Origin: Clostridia bacterium
GTDB taxonomy: Bacteria > Bacillota > Clostridia > Christensenellales > Borkfalkiaceae
Assembly (NCBI GenBank): GCA_021203865.1
Contig: JAJQAJ010000052.1
Span: 1 to 34,909 of the forward strand
Reading direction: 5' to 3'
Length of the DNA: 34,909 nt
This document shows positions 22,932 through 33,226 of this stretch, piece after piece (within the stretch, counting starts at the first letter, position 1; every line of letters begins with the position of its first letter). The position numbers and the translations under genes were made by a program. The notes below the pieces were generated by a model. That model was given only the letters and a program-made list of their open reading frames with translations. It was not told the DNA's origin and searched no databases.

Positions 22932-24320
22932 ATGGACATCAACGAGGCGGATTTCATAATAAAGCATTCGTACAGGATTTCACAGCTGACAAAACTCGCG
23001 CAGAAGAACAACAACATAGACTCCTCCCTCTATGAGAAGAATGACGTCAAAAGAGGGCTTCGCGACAAGGACGGCAAAGGGGTTCTATGCGGTCTCACCG
23101 AGATAAGCGACGTTTGCGCGTGGGACGACGTTGACGGCGTGCGGACGCCCATTCCGGGAATTTTGTGTTACCGCGGCTACAACGTCAAGGACATAATCTC
23201 CCACTGCGCGGACGAAGGGAGATTCGGCTTCGAGGAGACGACTTTTCTTCTTCTCTTCGGAAAACTCCCGACAAAGCAGGAGCTTACCGATTTCAATTCA
23301 ATACTTTCGGATTTCAGGTCACTGCCCAGAAACTTCGTGCGCGACGTCATAATGAAGTCACCGTCAAACGACATGATGAACATGCTCGCGAGGTGTACGC
23401 TCAACCTTTACAGCTATGACCCGGACCCCGACAACACGTCGCTCAACAACGTCCTTCGACAGAGCCTCCAGCTCATAGCGTCCTTCCCCATGATGGCGGC
23501 GTATTCGTACAGGGCGTACAGGTATTATGACACGGACGACACGTCACTCATCATCCACAAACCCCAAAAGGAGATGTCGACGGCCGAGAACACACTCTAC
23601 ATTTTAAGAAAACACAATGACTTTTCCGACCTCGAGGCGAAGGTCCTCGACATCTGTCTCATCCTTCACGCCGACCACGGCGGCGGCAACGCCTCGACCT
23701 TCACGACACATCTTTCGACGTCCACGGGAACCGACACGTACTCTTCGACGGCAGCGTCCCTAGGCTCCCTCAAGGGCCCCAAACACGGCGGCGCGAACCT
23801 TAAGGTCATGCAGATGCTGGAAAACATCAAAGAGAACGTCAAAAGCTGGGACAGGGACAAGGTGAGAGTCTACCTCCAAAAAATTCTCGACAAGAAGGCC
23901 TTCGACAGGTCGGGTCTCATATACGGCATGGGGCACGCCGTCTACACCATCTCCGACCCGAGGGCGGAGGTCCTCAAGGTGTACGCGGGGCAGCTTGCCA
24001 CGGAAAAGGGCCGCGAGGATGAGTTCGAGCTCTACAACACAGTCGCCGAAGTCGCGTCGGAGCTCATAACCGAGCAAAAGAACATGGAGATCCCGGCGGC
24101 GCCGAACGTCGACTTCTATTCGGGGTTCGTCTATTCCATGCTCAACCTCCCCACAGCGCTCTACACGCCGTTTTTCGCGATATCGAGGATATCCGGCTGG
24201 TGCGCGCACAGAATGGAGGAGCTCGCGAGCGGAGGAAAGATAATACGTCCCGCCTACAAATGCGTCCAAGGCAGGCGCGAGTACGTACCACTGCAAGAGA
24301 GGTCGGACAAAAAATCATGA
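22932..24320 (+). CDS. gltA: Citrate synthase
   Basis: Condenses oxaloacetate and acetyl-CoA to citrate. The protein of about 462 residues is the longer Firmicute type. Family landmarks are GILCYRGYNVKDI, FLLLFGKLPTKQEL, ILHADHGGGNASTFTTHL (catalytic His of the H-G-G region), GSLKGPKHGGAN, IYGMGHAVYTISDPRAEVL and a C-terminal CAHRMEEL. I start at ATG 22932 (MDINEADFII): AAGGAGGA lies 6-10 bases upstream and the promoter's start point is near 22903. It has its own promoter and terminator, so it is separate from the ilv operon. 2-Methylcitrate synthase activity cannot be excluded. Confidence 0.93.
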   Translation: MDINEADFIIKHSYRISQLTKLAQKNNNIDSSLYEKNDVKRGLRDKDGKGVLCGLTEISDVCAWDDVDGVRTPIPGILCYRGYNVKDIISHCADEGRFGFEETTFLLLFGKLPTKQELTDFNSILSDFRSLPRNFVRDVIMKSPSNDMMNMLARCTLNLYSYDPDPDNTSLNNVLRQSLQLIASFPMMAAYSYRAYRYYDTDDTSLIIHKPQKEMSTAENTLYILRKHNDFSDLEAKVLDICLILHADHGGGNASTFTTHLSTSTGTDTYSSTAASLGSLKGPKHGGANLKVMQMLENIKENVKSWDRDKVRVYLQKILDKKAFDRSGLIYGMGHAVYTISDPRAEVLKVYAGQLATEKGREDEFELYNTVAEVASELITEQKNMEIPAAPNVDFYSGFVYSMLNLPTALYTPFFAISRISGWCAHRMEELASGGKIIRPAYKCVQGRREYVPLQERSDKKS

Positions 24321-24325
24321 CATGC

Positions 24326-24350
24326 TCCCCGGCGCGTCCGGGGAATTTTT
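24326..24350 (+). terminator. Terminator of citrate synthase
   Basis: TCCCCGG (24326-24332), loop CGCGT, CCGGGGA (24338-24344), then ATTTTT. Confidence 0.88.
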
Positions 24351-24375
24351 CCATCCGTCCGCGGCAAAAAAAAGA

Positions 24376-24389
24376 GGTTAATTTTAACC
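24376..24389. repeat. GGTTAATTTTAACC element upstream of ilvB
   Basis: Inverted copy of the 14-bp element at 3162 and 20568, 47 bases upstream of the ilvB -35 hexamer. Its place fits an upstream operator. Confidence 0.55.
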
Positions 24390-24436
24390 TTCCGGAAAAC
24401 CGACGTCACAATGTTCGCGAGGCGCGCGGCTTTTCA

Positions 24437-24465
24437 TTGATTTTTACGAAAAAAAACTATATAAT
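24437..24465 (+). promoter_or_regulatory. Promoter of the ilv-leu operon
   Basis: TTGATT (24437-24442), a 17-base spacer and TATAAT (24460-24465). Only about 25 bases of leader remain before the ilvB ATG, so there is no room for a leucine T-box or attenuator. Confidence 0.8.
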
Positions 24466-24495
24466 TTAAAGTATCACACATATGAGGGAACGACA

Positions 24496-26154
24496 ATGAA
24501 ACTTACCGGAGCGGAAATACTCATAGAGTGTCTCAAAGAACAGGGTGTGGACACGATCTTCGGGTACCCTGGAGGAACGGTTCTCGATATATACGACGCC
24601 ATCTACCGTGACGGAAGCATAAACCACGTCCTCACGGCCCACGAACAGGGCGCCGCGCACGCCGCTGACGGCTACGCGAGGGTGACGGGCAAAGTCGGGG
24701 TATGTCTCGCCACGTCGGGCCCGGGCTCAACAAACCTCGTGACGGGAATAGCGGCGAGCTACATGGACTCCATCCCGGTCGTGTTCATAACCGGCAACGT
24801 GCCGGAGAGCCTCCTCGGGCGCGACAGTTTCCAGGAAATAGACATCACGGGCATAACCACGCCCATAACAAAACACAACTACATAGTCAAGGACGTCACG
24901 AAGCTCGCGGACATTCTGCGGCGCGCGTTCTACCTCGCGTCAAGCGGCAGAAAGGGCCCGGTGCTCGTCGACATACTCAAAAACGTGCAGTACGAAGAAG
25001 CGGAGTACGAAAAAAGCGTGCCTCCCGTCTACAAGCCGGCGAAGGTGTTCGGTTCGCTTCTCTATGACGCGGCGAACATGATAAACGCCTCGACAAAACC
25101 TCTCATCATAGCGGGCGGCGGGGTAATATCATGCGACGCGGGCGAGAAGGTTAGGGAGCTTTCCGAAAAGCTCAACGCGCCGCTTTGCCACACGCTCATG
25201 GGGAAAGGCGTCCTTTCAAGGGATCACAGGTGCAACCTCGGCATGGTGGGCATGCACGGCACGATTGCCTCGGCGAAAGCGCTCGGGGATTGCGACCTCA
25301 TAATAGCGCTCGGCACGAGATTCTCCGACAGGGTGGCTCTCAACAGGGAGACGTTCGCAAAAAACAAGAGGATAATACAGATAGAGATAGACAACGCGGA
25401 GATAGACAAAAACGTCGACGTCGACATTTCCGTCCTCGCGGACGTCCGGGAGGCCGTGACGGAGCTCATAAACCACTGTCTTCCCAAGGACGCGGAGTGG
25501 CTCCAAAAGTCCGCGGCCGTGAAAGAGAAAGACGAAAAGAGAAAGAAAATATTCCCCGAGAGGATAATGTACGCCGCGTCGGAGGCGGCCCCCTCCGACT
25601 CCATACTCGTGACGGACGTGGGACAGCACCAGATGTGGGCGGCAAAATACTTTTCCGTCCAGGGTCCGAGAAGGTTCTGTTCCTCGGGCGGGCTCGGAGC
25701 CATGGGCTACGGCATGGGCGCGTCGCTCGGCGCGGCCTACGGCAGCGGAAAGGTCATAACGCTCGTCACGGGCGACGGGTGTTTCAGAATGAACATGAAT
25801 GAGTTTTCGACATGCGTCTCGTCGGGAGTCCCCCTCGTCGTCCTTCTCATGGACAACGGCACGCTCGGGATGGTGAGGCAGTGGCAGAAGATCTTCTATG
25901 AAAAGAGATATTCGGCGACCGACCTTTCGGGAAACATCGACTTCGTCGCGCTCGCCAAGGCCATGGGCGGAGTCGGGATGAGACTCACCAAAAGGGACAA
26001 CATAGAAGAAAAACTCAAAAAAGCCTATGAAACCGCGGAAAACGAGTGCGTGCCCGTACTCGTCGACTGCGTCATAGACATAGATGACAACGTGCTTCCC
26101 ATGATAAAACCGGGCGGCTCGTACACGCAACAGATAACGAGGATAAAGGACTGA
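24496..26154 (+). CDS. ilvB: Acetolactate synthase, large (catalytic) subunit
   Basis: A thiamine-diphosphate enzyme making acetolactate or acetohydroxybutyrate, the first shared step to valine, leucine and isoleucine. 552 residues, typical length. The catalytic Glu50 is in LTAHEQGAAHAADGYAR. GPGSTNLVTGIA, the FAD-domain segment LGMVGMHGT and the diphosphate/Mg motif GDGCFRMNMNE (426 onward, followed by MDNGTLGMVRQWQ) are all in place. It starts the operon; GAGGGA precedes the ATG. The regulatory subunit gene follows after one base. Confidence 0.96.
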   Translation: MKLTGAEILIECLKEQGVDTIFGYPGGTVLDIYDAIYRDGSINHVLTAHEQGAAHAADGYARVTGKVGVCLATSGPGSTNLVTGIAASYMDSIPVVFITGNVPESLLGRDSFQEIDITGITTPITKHNYIVKDVTKLADILRRAFYLASSGRKGPVLVDILKNVQYEEAEYEKSVPPVYKPAKVFGSLLYDAANMINASTKPLIIAGGGVISCDAGEKVRELSEKLNAPLCHTLMGKGVLSRDHRCNLGMVGMHGTIASAKALGDCDLIIALGTRFSDRVALNRETFAKNKRIIQIEIDNAEIDKNVDVDISVLADVREAVTELINHCLPKDAEWLQKSAAVKEKDEKRKKIFPERIMYAASEAAPSDSILVTDVGQHQMWAAKYFSVQGPRRFCSSGGLGAMGYGMGASLGAAYGSGKVITLVTGDGCFRMNMNEFSTCVSSGVPLVVLLMDNGTLGMVRQWQKIFYEKRYSATDLSGNIDFVALAKAMGGVGMRLTKRDNIEEKLKKAYETAENECVPVLVDCVIDIDDNVLPMIKPGGSYTQQITRIKD

Positions 26155-26155
26155 A

Positions 26156-26692
26156 ATGGCAGACGAAAAACAGAGTAAATACATAATAGGCGCGCTCGTT
26201 TCAAACCGCGCCGGCGTTCTCACAAAAATAACCGGGCTCTTCGCGAGACGCGCGTACAACATAGAGTCGCTCACGGTCTGCACGACCGAGGACCCGGACA
26301 TCTCGCGCATGACAATAATCCTCATCGGCACCGAGTACAACATGTACCAGATGATAAAGCAGATGGACAAACTTGAAGACGTCATGAAGATAGGCTGCGC
26401 GAATGAGCTCAACTGCGTCTACCGCGAACTCATGCTCGCCAAAGTCAACGCGGACCCCCGCGCGAGGGCTGAGCTTTTTCAGATAGCCGAAGTCTACAAG
26501 GCGCACATAGTCGACCTTTCGACGGACACTCTCGTTTTAGAGCTCACGGGCGACGGCGAAAAACTCGACGCGTTCACCGAGGTCATAAGGCCATACGGCA
26601 TCCTTGAGATGCAGAGAACCGGCACCTGCGCGCTCGCAAGGGGAAGGCACGTTCTCAAAGACAGGGACTGCTACTCCGACCACATCTTCTGA
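26156..26692 (+). CDS. ilvN: Acetolactate synthase, small (regulatory) subunit
   Basis: A 178-residue regulatory partner of IlvB that gives feedback control by valine-type ligands. An N-terminal ACT domain (IIGALVSNRAGVLTKITGLFARRAYNIESLTV) is followed by the C-terminal small-subunit domain (ELMLAKVNADPRARAELFQIAE, LELTGDGEKLDAF, RTGTCALARG). The start is one base after ilvB, so translation is coupled. The symbol ilvN or ilvH is equally possible. Confidence 0.95.
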   Translation: MADEKQSKYIIGALVSNRAGVLTKITGLFARRAYNIESLTVCTTEDPDISRMTIILIGTEYNMYQMIKQMDKLEDVMKIGCANELNCVYRELMLAKVNADPRARAELFQIAEVYKAHIVDLSTDTLVLELTGDGEKLDAFTEVIRPYGILEMQRTGTCALARGRHVLKDRDCYSDHIF

Positions 26693-26701
26693 TAAGGAGA
26701 C

Positions 26702-28363
26702 ATGATGCAAAACCAATATTCTTTCGGCGGGGACATGACCTCGCAAAGATCGCTTCTGCGCGCCCTCGGATGGACGGACGAAGAGATACAAAAGCCCATG
26801 GTCGCGGTGGTGTCTGCGCAGACCGAGATAATCCCCGGCCACGACGGACTTGATAGGATAGCGAAAGCCGCGGCGGAAGGTGTCATAGCCGCGGGCGGGA
26901 AACCCGTCATAGTGCCCTCCATAGGCGTGTGCGACGGGCTGGCCATGGGTCACGCCGGCATGCGCTACTCTCTTCCATCGAGGGAGATAATAGCCGACAG
27001 CGCAGAGATCCTTCTTCGCGCGCACGCCTTCCAGGCGGCGGTGTTCATAGGAAACTGCGACAAGATAATCCCCGGCATGCTCATGGCGGCGGCGAGGGTC
27101 AACATCCCCTCAATATTCGTCTCGGGCGGCCCCATGCTCGTGGGACGCGTGAAAGGCGGCAGGGCATCGCTTTCGACGATGTTCGAGAAGGTCGGCGCCT
27201 ACAACGCGGGACTCATAACCGAAGAGGAGCTTCAAGCCTATGAGTGCGGCGCGTGCCCCACGTGCGGGTCGTGCTCGGGGATGTTCACGGCGAACTCTTT
27301 AAACTGTCTTTTGGAGGCGCTCGGAATGGCGCTCCCCTTCAACGGAACTGTCCCCATGGTGTTTTCCGAAAGACGCGCTCTCGCGGAAAAAACGGGCGAG
27401 GCCGTGATGGCACTTTTAGAAAAAGACATACGGCCACGCGACATTCTCACAAAGACCGCCTTCGTCAACGCCGTGACGGTCGACAACGCCATAGGCGCCT
27501 CGACCAACACCGTGCTGCACCTCCCCGCCGTGGCGGCCGAGGCCGAGGTTGAAGGAGTGACGATAGACATATTCTCGGAAATCTCAAAAAAGACTCCCAA
27601 CATATGCAGGCTCGCGCCCGCGGGTGAAAGCTACATAGAGGACCTCAACTTCGCGGGCGGAATACCCGCGGTCATGAAAGAGCTTCTGGACGCTTCTCTT
27701 TTAGACGGCGACGCCATGACGGTGACGGGAAAGACACTCAAAGAGAACGTCGAAAAAGCCGTCAATCTCGACGAGAGCGTAATAAGGAAGGTTTCCGACC
27801 CCTACTCCCGACAGGGCGGGCTGGCCGTTTTGAAAGGCAACATCGCGAAGGACGGCTCTGTCGTCAAAAAGAGCGCGGTCGACGAAAAAATGCTCCGTCA
27901 CACCGGCCCGGCGAGATGTTTTGACTCCGAAGAGGACGCCATGGCGGCGATATCCTCCGGAAAGATAAAAAAAGGCGACGTCGTGGTCATACGCTATGAA
28001 GGACCCGTGGGAGGGCCCGGGATGAGGGAGATGCTCGCCCCCACCTCCGCCATAGTCGGAGCGGGTCTCGGAGCGGATGTCGCGCTCATAACCGACGGAA
28101 GATTTTCGGGAGCGACGAGGGGCGCGGCGATAGGCCATATCAGTCCCGAGGCGGCCGCGGGCGGCGCGATAGGCGTCATTGAGGACGGAGACCTCATAGA
28201 GATTGACATCGAGGCGGGAACTCTGAACCTCCTCATAAGCGAAGGCGAGCTCGAAAAAAGGCTCTCGGCGTTCAGGCCGAAACTCAAAAAAGTCACAGGC
28301 TACCTTTCAAGGTACCGCGACGGCGTCTCATCGGCTTCCGAGGGCGCGACATTCAAGAAATGA
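26702..28363 (+). CDS. ilvD: Dihydroxy-acid dehydratase
   Basis: Dehydrates dihydroxy-isovalerate and dihydroxy-methylvalerate to the 2-oxo acids, using an iron-sulphur cluster. About 553 residues. Cluster cysteines lie in [11 protein letters not shown] and [38 protein letters not shown] and [20 protein letters not shown] are signature stretches. AAGGAG stands 2 bases before ATG 26702 and 5 before ATG 26705, so the second is the likelier true start. ilvC, the step between IlvBN and IlvD, is not in the window. Confidence 0.96.
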   Translation: MMQNQYSFGGDMTSQRSLLRALGWTDEEIQKPMVAVVSAQTEIIPGHDGLDRIAKAAAEGVIAAGGKPVIVPSIGVCDGLAMGHAGMRYSLPSREIIADSAEILLRAHAFQAAVFIGNCDKIIPGMLMAAARVNIPSIFVSGGPMLVGRVKGGRASLSTMFEKVGAYNAGLITEEELQAYECGACPTCGSCSGMFTANSLNCLLEALGMALPFNGTVPMVFSERRALAEKTGEAVMALLEKDIRPRDILTKTAFVNAVTVDNAIGASTNTVLHLPAVAAEAEVEGVTIDIFSEISKKTPNICRLAPAGESYIEDLNFAGGIPAVMKELLDASLLDGDAMTVTGKTLKENVEKAVNLDESVIRKVSDPYSRQGGLAVLKGNIAKDGSVVKKSAVDEKMLRHTGPARCFDSEEDAMAAISSGKIKKGDVVVIRYEGPVGGPGMREMLAPTSAIVGAGLGADVALITDGRFSGATRGAAIGHISPEAAAGGAIGVIEDGDLIEIDIEAGTLNLLISEGELEKRLSAFRPKLKKVTGYLSRYRDGVSSASEGATFKK

Positions 28364-28379
28364 AAAATCTGGGTGAGAA

Positions 28380-29156
28380 ATGAAAAAACAATCAGAAACG
28401 GTCATCCTCCCCACGGACGCGAAGAGGATAAACTTCGACGTCTTCGGCGGGGAGATAGAGATAAAGAGAGCCGCGGCGTTTTCGATAGACTCGGTGGAAG
28501 GCGATTTTCGCATTGAGAGAAAGTCCTCACAGATAAACGTCACACGGCAGAAAAAACCTGTCATCGTGGGAACCAAGGCGAAGATAACGATGTTCGTCCC
28601 GGAAGGTCTCGTGCCCGACATAAACATAAAGGCGAAATATTCCAACGTCGACATCGACGCGGGCACATACGGCGCGGTGTACGTCGAAATTTCCGGCGGA
28701 AGGATGACGGCGAAGGACGCCACGGCGGAAAGCTTTTCTCTCAAAGGCGACGACACGGGGGCAGAGCTTGCGGGTGTGACGGTCAAAAAAGGCGTTTTTG
28801 CCTCACTTTCCGACGGCGGAATACTCTTGTCCGGAGGCAGGGTTCCGAGAGTGGACCTTTCCGTAAAGGGCGGAAACATAGGCGTCTGGGAGAGCGACTT
28901 CGACTCCATGGAGCTTTACTCCTCGAAGGGAAACATCCAGACCACACTCAAAGGCAGAGAAGAGGACTACACCTTCCGCCTCTCGGCGAAAGACGGGCTT
29001 GTCAACAGAGAGGACACGTCCCTTGGCAGCAAAGTCATAAAGGCGCACGCCTCCCACGGCAACGTATACATGGATTTTTCCTACATGCGCGGAAAGGAGA
29101 AAAAGAAAAATGATGACGATGTCGCAAAAAATCTTGGCAGACAAGTCGGGGCTTGA
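28380..29156 (+). CDS. DUF4097-like beta-helix protein inside the ilv-leu operon
   Basis: A 258-residue protein with repeated short beta rungs ([27 protein letters not shown]-like strands, [40 protein letters not shown]). This is the pattern of DUF4097/putative adhesin domains. There is no signal peptide or membrane segment, so it should be cytoplasmic. It has a good ribosome site (GGGTGAG) and lies 16 bases after ilvD. Its last 15 codons overlap the start of leuC by 47 bases; the basic tail [10 protein letters not shown] is encoded by the leuC ribosome-binding region. A link to branched-chain amino acid synthesis is not known; the operon position is the only hint. Confidence 0.75.
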   Translation: MKKQSETVILPTDAKRINFDVFGGEIEIKRAAAFSIDSVEGDFRIERKSSQINVTRQKKPVIVGTKAKITMFVPEGLVPDINIKAKYSNVDIDAGTYGAVYVEISGGRMTAKDATAESFSLKGDDTGAELAGVTVKKGVFASLSDGGILLSGGRVPRVDLSVKGGNIGVWESDFDSMELYSSKGNIQTTLKGREEDYTFRLSAKDGLVNREDTSLGSKVIKAHASHGNVYMDFSYMRGKEKKKNDDDVAKNLGRQVGA

Positions 29157-30357
29157 AAACGTCGAGCCGGGACAGCTCATAGAGGCGGCGCCCGACGTCA
29201 TTTTGTCAAACGACATCACGGGTCCCGTAGCGATAAACGAGTTTCGCAAGGCGACGGGAGAGCTTGCCGACCCCGGGAAGGTGGTCATGGTGTGCGACCA
29301 TTTCGTGCCAAACAAGGACATAAAGAGCGCGGAAAACTCCAAGGCCGTGAGAAAATTCTGTGAAATTAGCGGTGTGGAGAATTTTTATGACGTGGGCGAG
29401 ATGGGCATAGAACACGCCCTTCTTCCGGAAAAAGGACTTGTGGGAGCCGGGGACCTCGTCATTGGTGCCGACTCACACACCTGCACCTACGGCGCGCTCG
29501 GCGCCTTTTCTACGGGCGTGGGTTCGACCGACGTCGCGGCGGCGATGATTTCGGGAAAGCTCTGGTTCAAAGTGCCTTCGGCGATAAAGGTCATTTTAAG
29601 GGGAAGGCCCGCGAAATTCATAACAGGAAAAGATGTCATACTCCATCTCATAGGCCTCATAGGCGTCGACGGCGCGCTCTATAAGTCGCTCGAATTTTGC
29701 GGCGAGGGCGTAAAACACATGACCATCGACGACAGGTTTTCCATCGCCAACATGGCGATAGAGGCCGGCGCGAAAAACGGGATATTCCCCGTCGACGACG
29801 TCGCGCTCGAATACATGAAAGGAAGATTCAAAAGAGCGCCCAAAATTTTCGCCGCGGACGAAGACGCCCGATACGACGAAGCGATTGAGATTGACCTTTC
29901 GACAATGAAACCCACAGTTTCCTTCCCGCACCTTCCGGAAAACACGAAAACCCAATGGGAAGAGACCAAAATAGACCAGGTCGTCATAGGAAGCTGCACG
30001 AACGGGCACATCTCTGACCTCAAAATAGCGGCTGACATTCTGAAAGGGAAAAAGGTTGCGAGGGGCGTCCGCGTCATAGTCATCCCGGCGACGCAGGGCA
30101 TTTACCTCGAGGCTTTGAAGAAGGGATACATAGAGACATTCATAGAGGCGGGAGCGGCAGTTTCCACCCCCACCTGCGGACCGTGCCTCGGAGGGTATAT
30201 GGGAGTTTTAGCCGACGGCGAAAGAGCGGTTTCGACAACCAACAGAAACTTCGTCGGCAGGATGGGACACCCCGGCTCAGAGGTATATCTCGCGTCTCCT
30301 TACGTCGCGGCGGCGTCCGCGCTGACCGGATATCTCACGTCCCCGGAGGATTTGTGA
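29110..30357 (+). CDS. leuC: 3-isopropylmalate dehydratase, large subunit
   Basis: Isomerises 2-isopropylmalate to 3-isopropylmalate with LeuD. 415 residues, the short (archaeal/Clostridial-type) LeuC. The [4Fe-4S] cysteines are in [13 protein letters not shown] and [37 protein letters not shown] is the conserved substrate region. An AAAGGAG ribosome site lies 10 bases before ATG 29110, inside the preceding gene; ATGs at 29113 and 29119 are alternatives. The overlap with the DUF4097-like gene is in another frame. Confidence 0.95.
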   Translation: MMTMSQKILADKSGLENVEPGQLIEAAPDVILSNDITGPVAINEFRKATGELADPGKVVMVCDHFVPNKDIKSAENSKAVRKFCEISGVENFYDVGEMGIEHALLPEKGLVGAGDLVIGADSHTCTYGALGAFSTGVGSTDVAAAMISGKLWFKVPSAIKVILRGRPAKFITGKDVILHLIGLIGVDGALYKSLEFCGEGVKHMTIDDRFSIANMAIEAGAKNGIFPVDDVALEYMKGRFKRAPKIFAADEDARYDEAIEIDLSTMKPTVSFPHLPENTKTQWEETKIDQVVIGSCTNGHISDLKIAADILKGKKVARGVRVIVIPATQGIYLEALKKGYIETFIEAGAAVSTPTCGPCLGGYMGVLADGERAVSTTNRNFVGRMGHPGSEVYLASPYVAAASALTGYLTSPEDL

Positions 30358-30848
30358 TGGAAGTTCGAGGAAAAGTTTTCAAATACGGGAGCGACGTCAA
30401 CACCGACGTCATCATTCCCGCGAGATATTTAAATTCGACCGCGGGAGACGAGCTCGCAAAACACTGCATGGAGGACATTGACCCCGAATTCGTCAGAAAA
30501 GTCAGACCCGGCGACATAATCGTGGCCGAGGACAACTTCGGGTGCGGCTCATCGAGAGAGCACGCGCCGATGGCCATCAAGGCCTCCGGTGTCGGCCTTG
30601 TCATCGCCAACTCTTTCGCGAGGATATTCTACCGCAACAGCATAAACATAGGTCTGCCCATTTTGGAGTGTCCGGAGGCCGTGAAAAACATAAACCCCGG
30701 GGACACTATCTTATGCGACCTTGAAAGCGGCACGATAACAAACGAAACCACGGGCAAAATTTTCACGGCTCAGCCGTTTCCTCCATTCATCCAGGGCATA
30801 ATAGAGGCCGGCGGACTCATGAACTACGTCAAAAAAGGACAAAAATGA
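30357..30848 (+). CDS. leuD: 3-isopropylmalate dehydratase, small subunit
   Basis: The swivel subunit of isopropylmalate isomerase, 163 residues. Hallmarks are [26 protein letters not shown] and [23 protein letters not shown] 30357 shares its A with the leuC stop (TGATG), and GGAGGA lies just upstream; longer in-frame extensions run back through leuC and are not real. The end overlaps leuB by 4 bases. Confidence 0.95.
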   Translation: MEVRGKVFKYGSDVNTDVIIPARYLNSTAGDELAKHCMEDIDPEFVRKVRPGDIIVAEDNFGCGSSREHAPMAIKASGVGLVIANSFARIFYRNSINIGLPILECPEAVKNINPGDTILCDLESGTITNETTGKIFTAQPFPPFIQGIIEAGGLMNYVKKGQK

Positions 30849-31927
30849 CATACAACATCACTGTGCTTGACGGGGACGGCATAGGCCCCGAAATATGCGA
30901 AGGCGCCGTCACGGTCCTTCGCGCCGTCGGCAAAAAATTCGGACACGAGTTCATAATAACGCACATGCCGATAGGCGGACGCGCGATAGACGAGGAAGGT
31001 ACACCACTTCCCGAAAAGACGCTGAAATCGTGTCTTGCCTCCGACAGCGTCCTTTTGGGCGCCGTGGGCGGCCCCAAATGGGACAATCTTTCCGGTGACG
31101 CGCGGCCCGAGGCGGGACTTTTGGCGATAAGAAAGGAGATGGGGCTTTTTACGAACATACGGCCTGCCAAGCTTTGGAAAAACCTCGCCGAAACCTCGCC
31201 ATTAAAATCCGAACTTGTGAAAGGCGGCGTGGAGATAACCATCGTCCGTGAGCTCACGGGCGGAATATATTTCGGCAGGCGCGAAAAAGGCTTCGACGAA
31301 GAAGGGCGCGAGTTTGCCTCCGACACAGAAAAATACACGCGAGAAGAGATAGAGCGCGTCGCGAAAGTCGCGTGCGAGCTCGCCATGAAAAAGAAGAAGA
31401 AAATAATCTCCGTCGACAAGGCGAACGTTCTGGAAAGTTCGAGGCTCTGGAGAAGGGTGGTCCATGAATACGTCTCAGAAAACTTCCCCGAAATAGATGT
31501 CGAGGACATGTTCATCGACAACTGCGCCATGCAGATAGTAAAAAACCCCGCGAGATTTGATGTCGTTTTAACATCCAACATCTTCGGTGACATACTCTCC
31601 GACGAAGCGGCGGAAGTCACGGGAAGCATAGGCATGCTCGCCTCCTCCTCACTCGGTGAAACAAAGAGGGGCCTTTACGAGCCCATACACGGTTCTGCCC
31701 CCGACATCGCGGGAAAAGACGAAGCGAACCCCATAGCGACCATCCTGGCCGCCGGCATGATGCTGAGGGACAGCTTCTCGCTCACTGCGGAGCACGCAGC
31801 GATAGAGGCCGCCGTGCAGAAGGTCTTAGACGACGGATACCGCACGGCCGACATAATGTCGGAAGGTATGAAAAAAATCGGCTGCAAAAAAATGTACGGC
31901 CTTATAGCCCATAACATTGAACGCTGA
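30845..31927 (+). CDS. leuB: 3-isopropylmalate dehydrogenase
   Basis: Oxidises and decarboxylates 3-isopropylmalate with NAD. 360 residues. Canonical stretches are [82 protein letters not shown] and [18 protein letters not shown]. These are LeuB-specific rather than isocitrate-dehydrogenase-like. It overlaps leuD by ATGA. leuA is not in the window. No terminator is visible before the next gene, 21 bases downstream. Confidence 0.96.
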   Translation: MTYNITVLDGDGIGPEICEGAVTVLRAVGKKFGHEFIITHMPIGGRAIDEEGTPLPEKTLKSCLASDSVLLGAVGGPKWDNLSGDARPEAGLLAIRKEMGLFTNIRPAKLWKNLAETSPLKSELVKGGVEITIVRELTGGIYFGRREKGFDEEGREFASDTEKYTREEIERVAKVACELAMKKKKKIISVDKANVLESSRLWRRVVHEYVSENFPEIDVEDMFIDNCAMQIVKNPARFDVVLTSNIFGDILSDEAAEVTGSIGMLASSSLGETKRGLYEPIHGSAPDIAGKDEANPIATILAAGMMLRDSFSLTAEHAAIEAAVQKVLDDGYRTADIMSEGMKKIGCKKMYGLIAHNIER

Positions 31928-31948
31928 TTATCGGAAAACGGGGAAATC

Positions 31949-33226
31949 ATGATATTAAGTGTCAGAATCAACAATTTCATGGTGTTTTCCGCTGACGCGG
32001 AGCTTTCACTTTGCGCCGAAGACAAAACGGAGAAGCTTAGCGACAACGTTTTTAAGTCGGACGGTTTCAGGATACTCAAATCGGCATGCGTCTTAGGCGG
32101 AAACAATTCCGGCAAGACATGTCTCGTCAAAGCCATAAAATGCATACGTGACGTCATTTTAGACACGGCAAAATCGTTTCCAAGCAACATTTTTTCGGAC
32201 AGCAAAATAGTTTCGCTCGGAGTTTCCTTTTATAAATGCGGCCGCGCGTTCAGCTACGATTTCAGATATGATTCCGCCCGCGACCAGAGGGGAAACAAAA
32301 AAGGGTTCGTGTATGAATGTCTTAAAGAGCTCCGCATGGAAGGAGACGCGAATCAGACGGAAGAGGAGATTTTCCTCATAGACGTCGAACGCGGAACATA
32401 CCGATTCAAAGACGACGGAATCCCCGAGGAAATAATGAAGGGGTTTTCCTTAAAACACACACTCATACAGGAGGCCCGCGTCGAAACGTACGTCGCCGTG
32501 TCGGAATACAGAGACATCCTGACCGCCTTCGCGAATGACCTCGATATCATCGACTCGAACTGCGTTTCATTCAAAAAGACACTTGTGGCGCTCAGAAACG
32601 ACACGCCCCTCAAAGAGAAGGTCGTTGAACTGATTAAAATGGCCGACCTCGACATAGAGGATTTTGACTACGTCAAATTTAAAAACAAAGACATTGACGT
32701 CGGAGACGGATATGACGATTCGGAAGAGGACGAAGACGACCTGAAATATCTGGAACTCGCGAGAGACCATTTCTACTCCGTTCATCGCGGGAAACCGGTG
32801 CCGAGTCTGACGTTCGATTCGGTTGGCACTGGAAAAATAGTCGCGCTCGCGAGTTACATAGTGGACGCCCTGCAAAGCGGGAAGACGCTCATAATTGATG
32901 AATTCGACAGCGGACTGCATTTCACTCTCACAAGCGCTCTCGTCCTCCTTTTCAACAATGTCGCAAACAACAAAGGCGGGCAGCTCGTGTTCTGCACGCA
33001 CGACATGACATTTCTGGACTGTGAACACATATTCAGACCGGATCAGATTTGGTTCATATGCAGAGACGAAAAAAAAGAATACCTCTATTCTCTGTCGGAT
33101 CTCTGCTTTTCCGAAGATGACGCATCAAACGAAAGCGCTCTTTTGGACAAATACAGACACGGCAGACTGGGAATAATTCCAAACCCGAACTTTATTCCGC
33201 TCATTCTTGACGGTGATGACACATGA
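31949..33226 (+). CDS. AAA/ABC-type ATPase, RloA/AbiLi-like
   Basis: A 425-residue ATP-binding protein of the SMC/OLD-like AAA type. The N-terminal strand ILSVRINNFMVFS leads to Walker A GGNNSGKT (50-57). The middle is variable and very acidic (DGYDDSEEDEDDLKYLEL). The C-terminal half has a signature-like VGTGKIVAL, Walker B LIIDEFDSGLH (about 314-324) and switch FCTHDM. With the RloB-like gene it overlaps by ATGA, it forms the pair known as RloAB or AbiL, where the ATPase and RloB act together in abortive infection. GGGGA precedes the ATG. It follows leuB directly and may ride on the leu transcript. Confidence 0.85.
   Translation: MILSVRINNFMVFSADAELSLCAEDKTEKLSDNVFKSDGFRILKSACVLGGNNSGKTCLVKAIKCIRDVILDTAKSFPSNIFSDSKIVSLGVSFYKCGRAFSYDFRYDSARDQRGNKKGFVYECLKELRMEGDANQTEEEIFLIDVERGTYRFKDDGIPEEIMKGFSLKHTLIQEARVETYVAVSEYRDILTAFANDLDIIDSNCVSFKKTLVALRNDTPLKEKVVELIKMADLDIEDFDYVKFKNKDIDVGDGYDDSEEDEDDLKYLELARDHFYSVHRGKPVPSLTFDSVGTGKIVALASYIVDALQSGKTLIIDEFDSGLHFTLTSALVLLFNNVANNKGGQLVFCTHDMTFLDCEHIFRPDQIWFICRDEKKEYLYSLSDLCFSEDDASNESALLDKYRHGRLGIIPNPNFIPLILDGDDT

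Noticed and set aside
25216-26412. Leftward open frame of about 400 codons across ilvB and ilvN
   Set aside because: Shadow of two certain genes, with a composition typical of antisense frames.
22932-31927. A hidden TCA-type or homocitrate pathway formed by citrate synthase with leuCDB
   Set aside because: LeuC, LeuD and LeuB carry isopropylmalate-type signatures and citrate synthase has its own promoter and terminator, so the adjacency alone does not support it.
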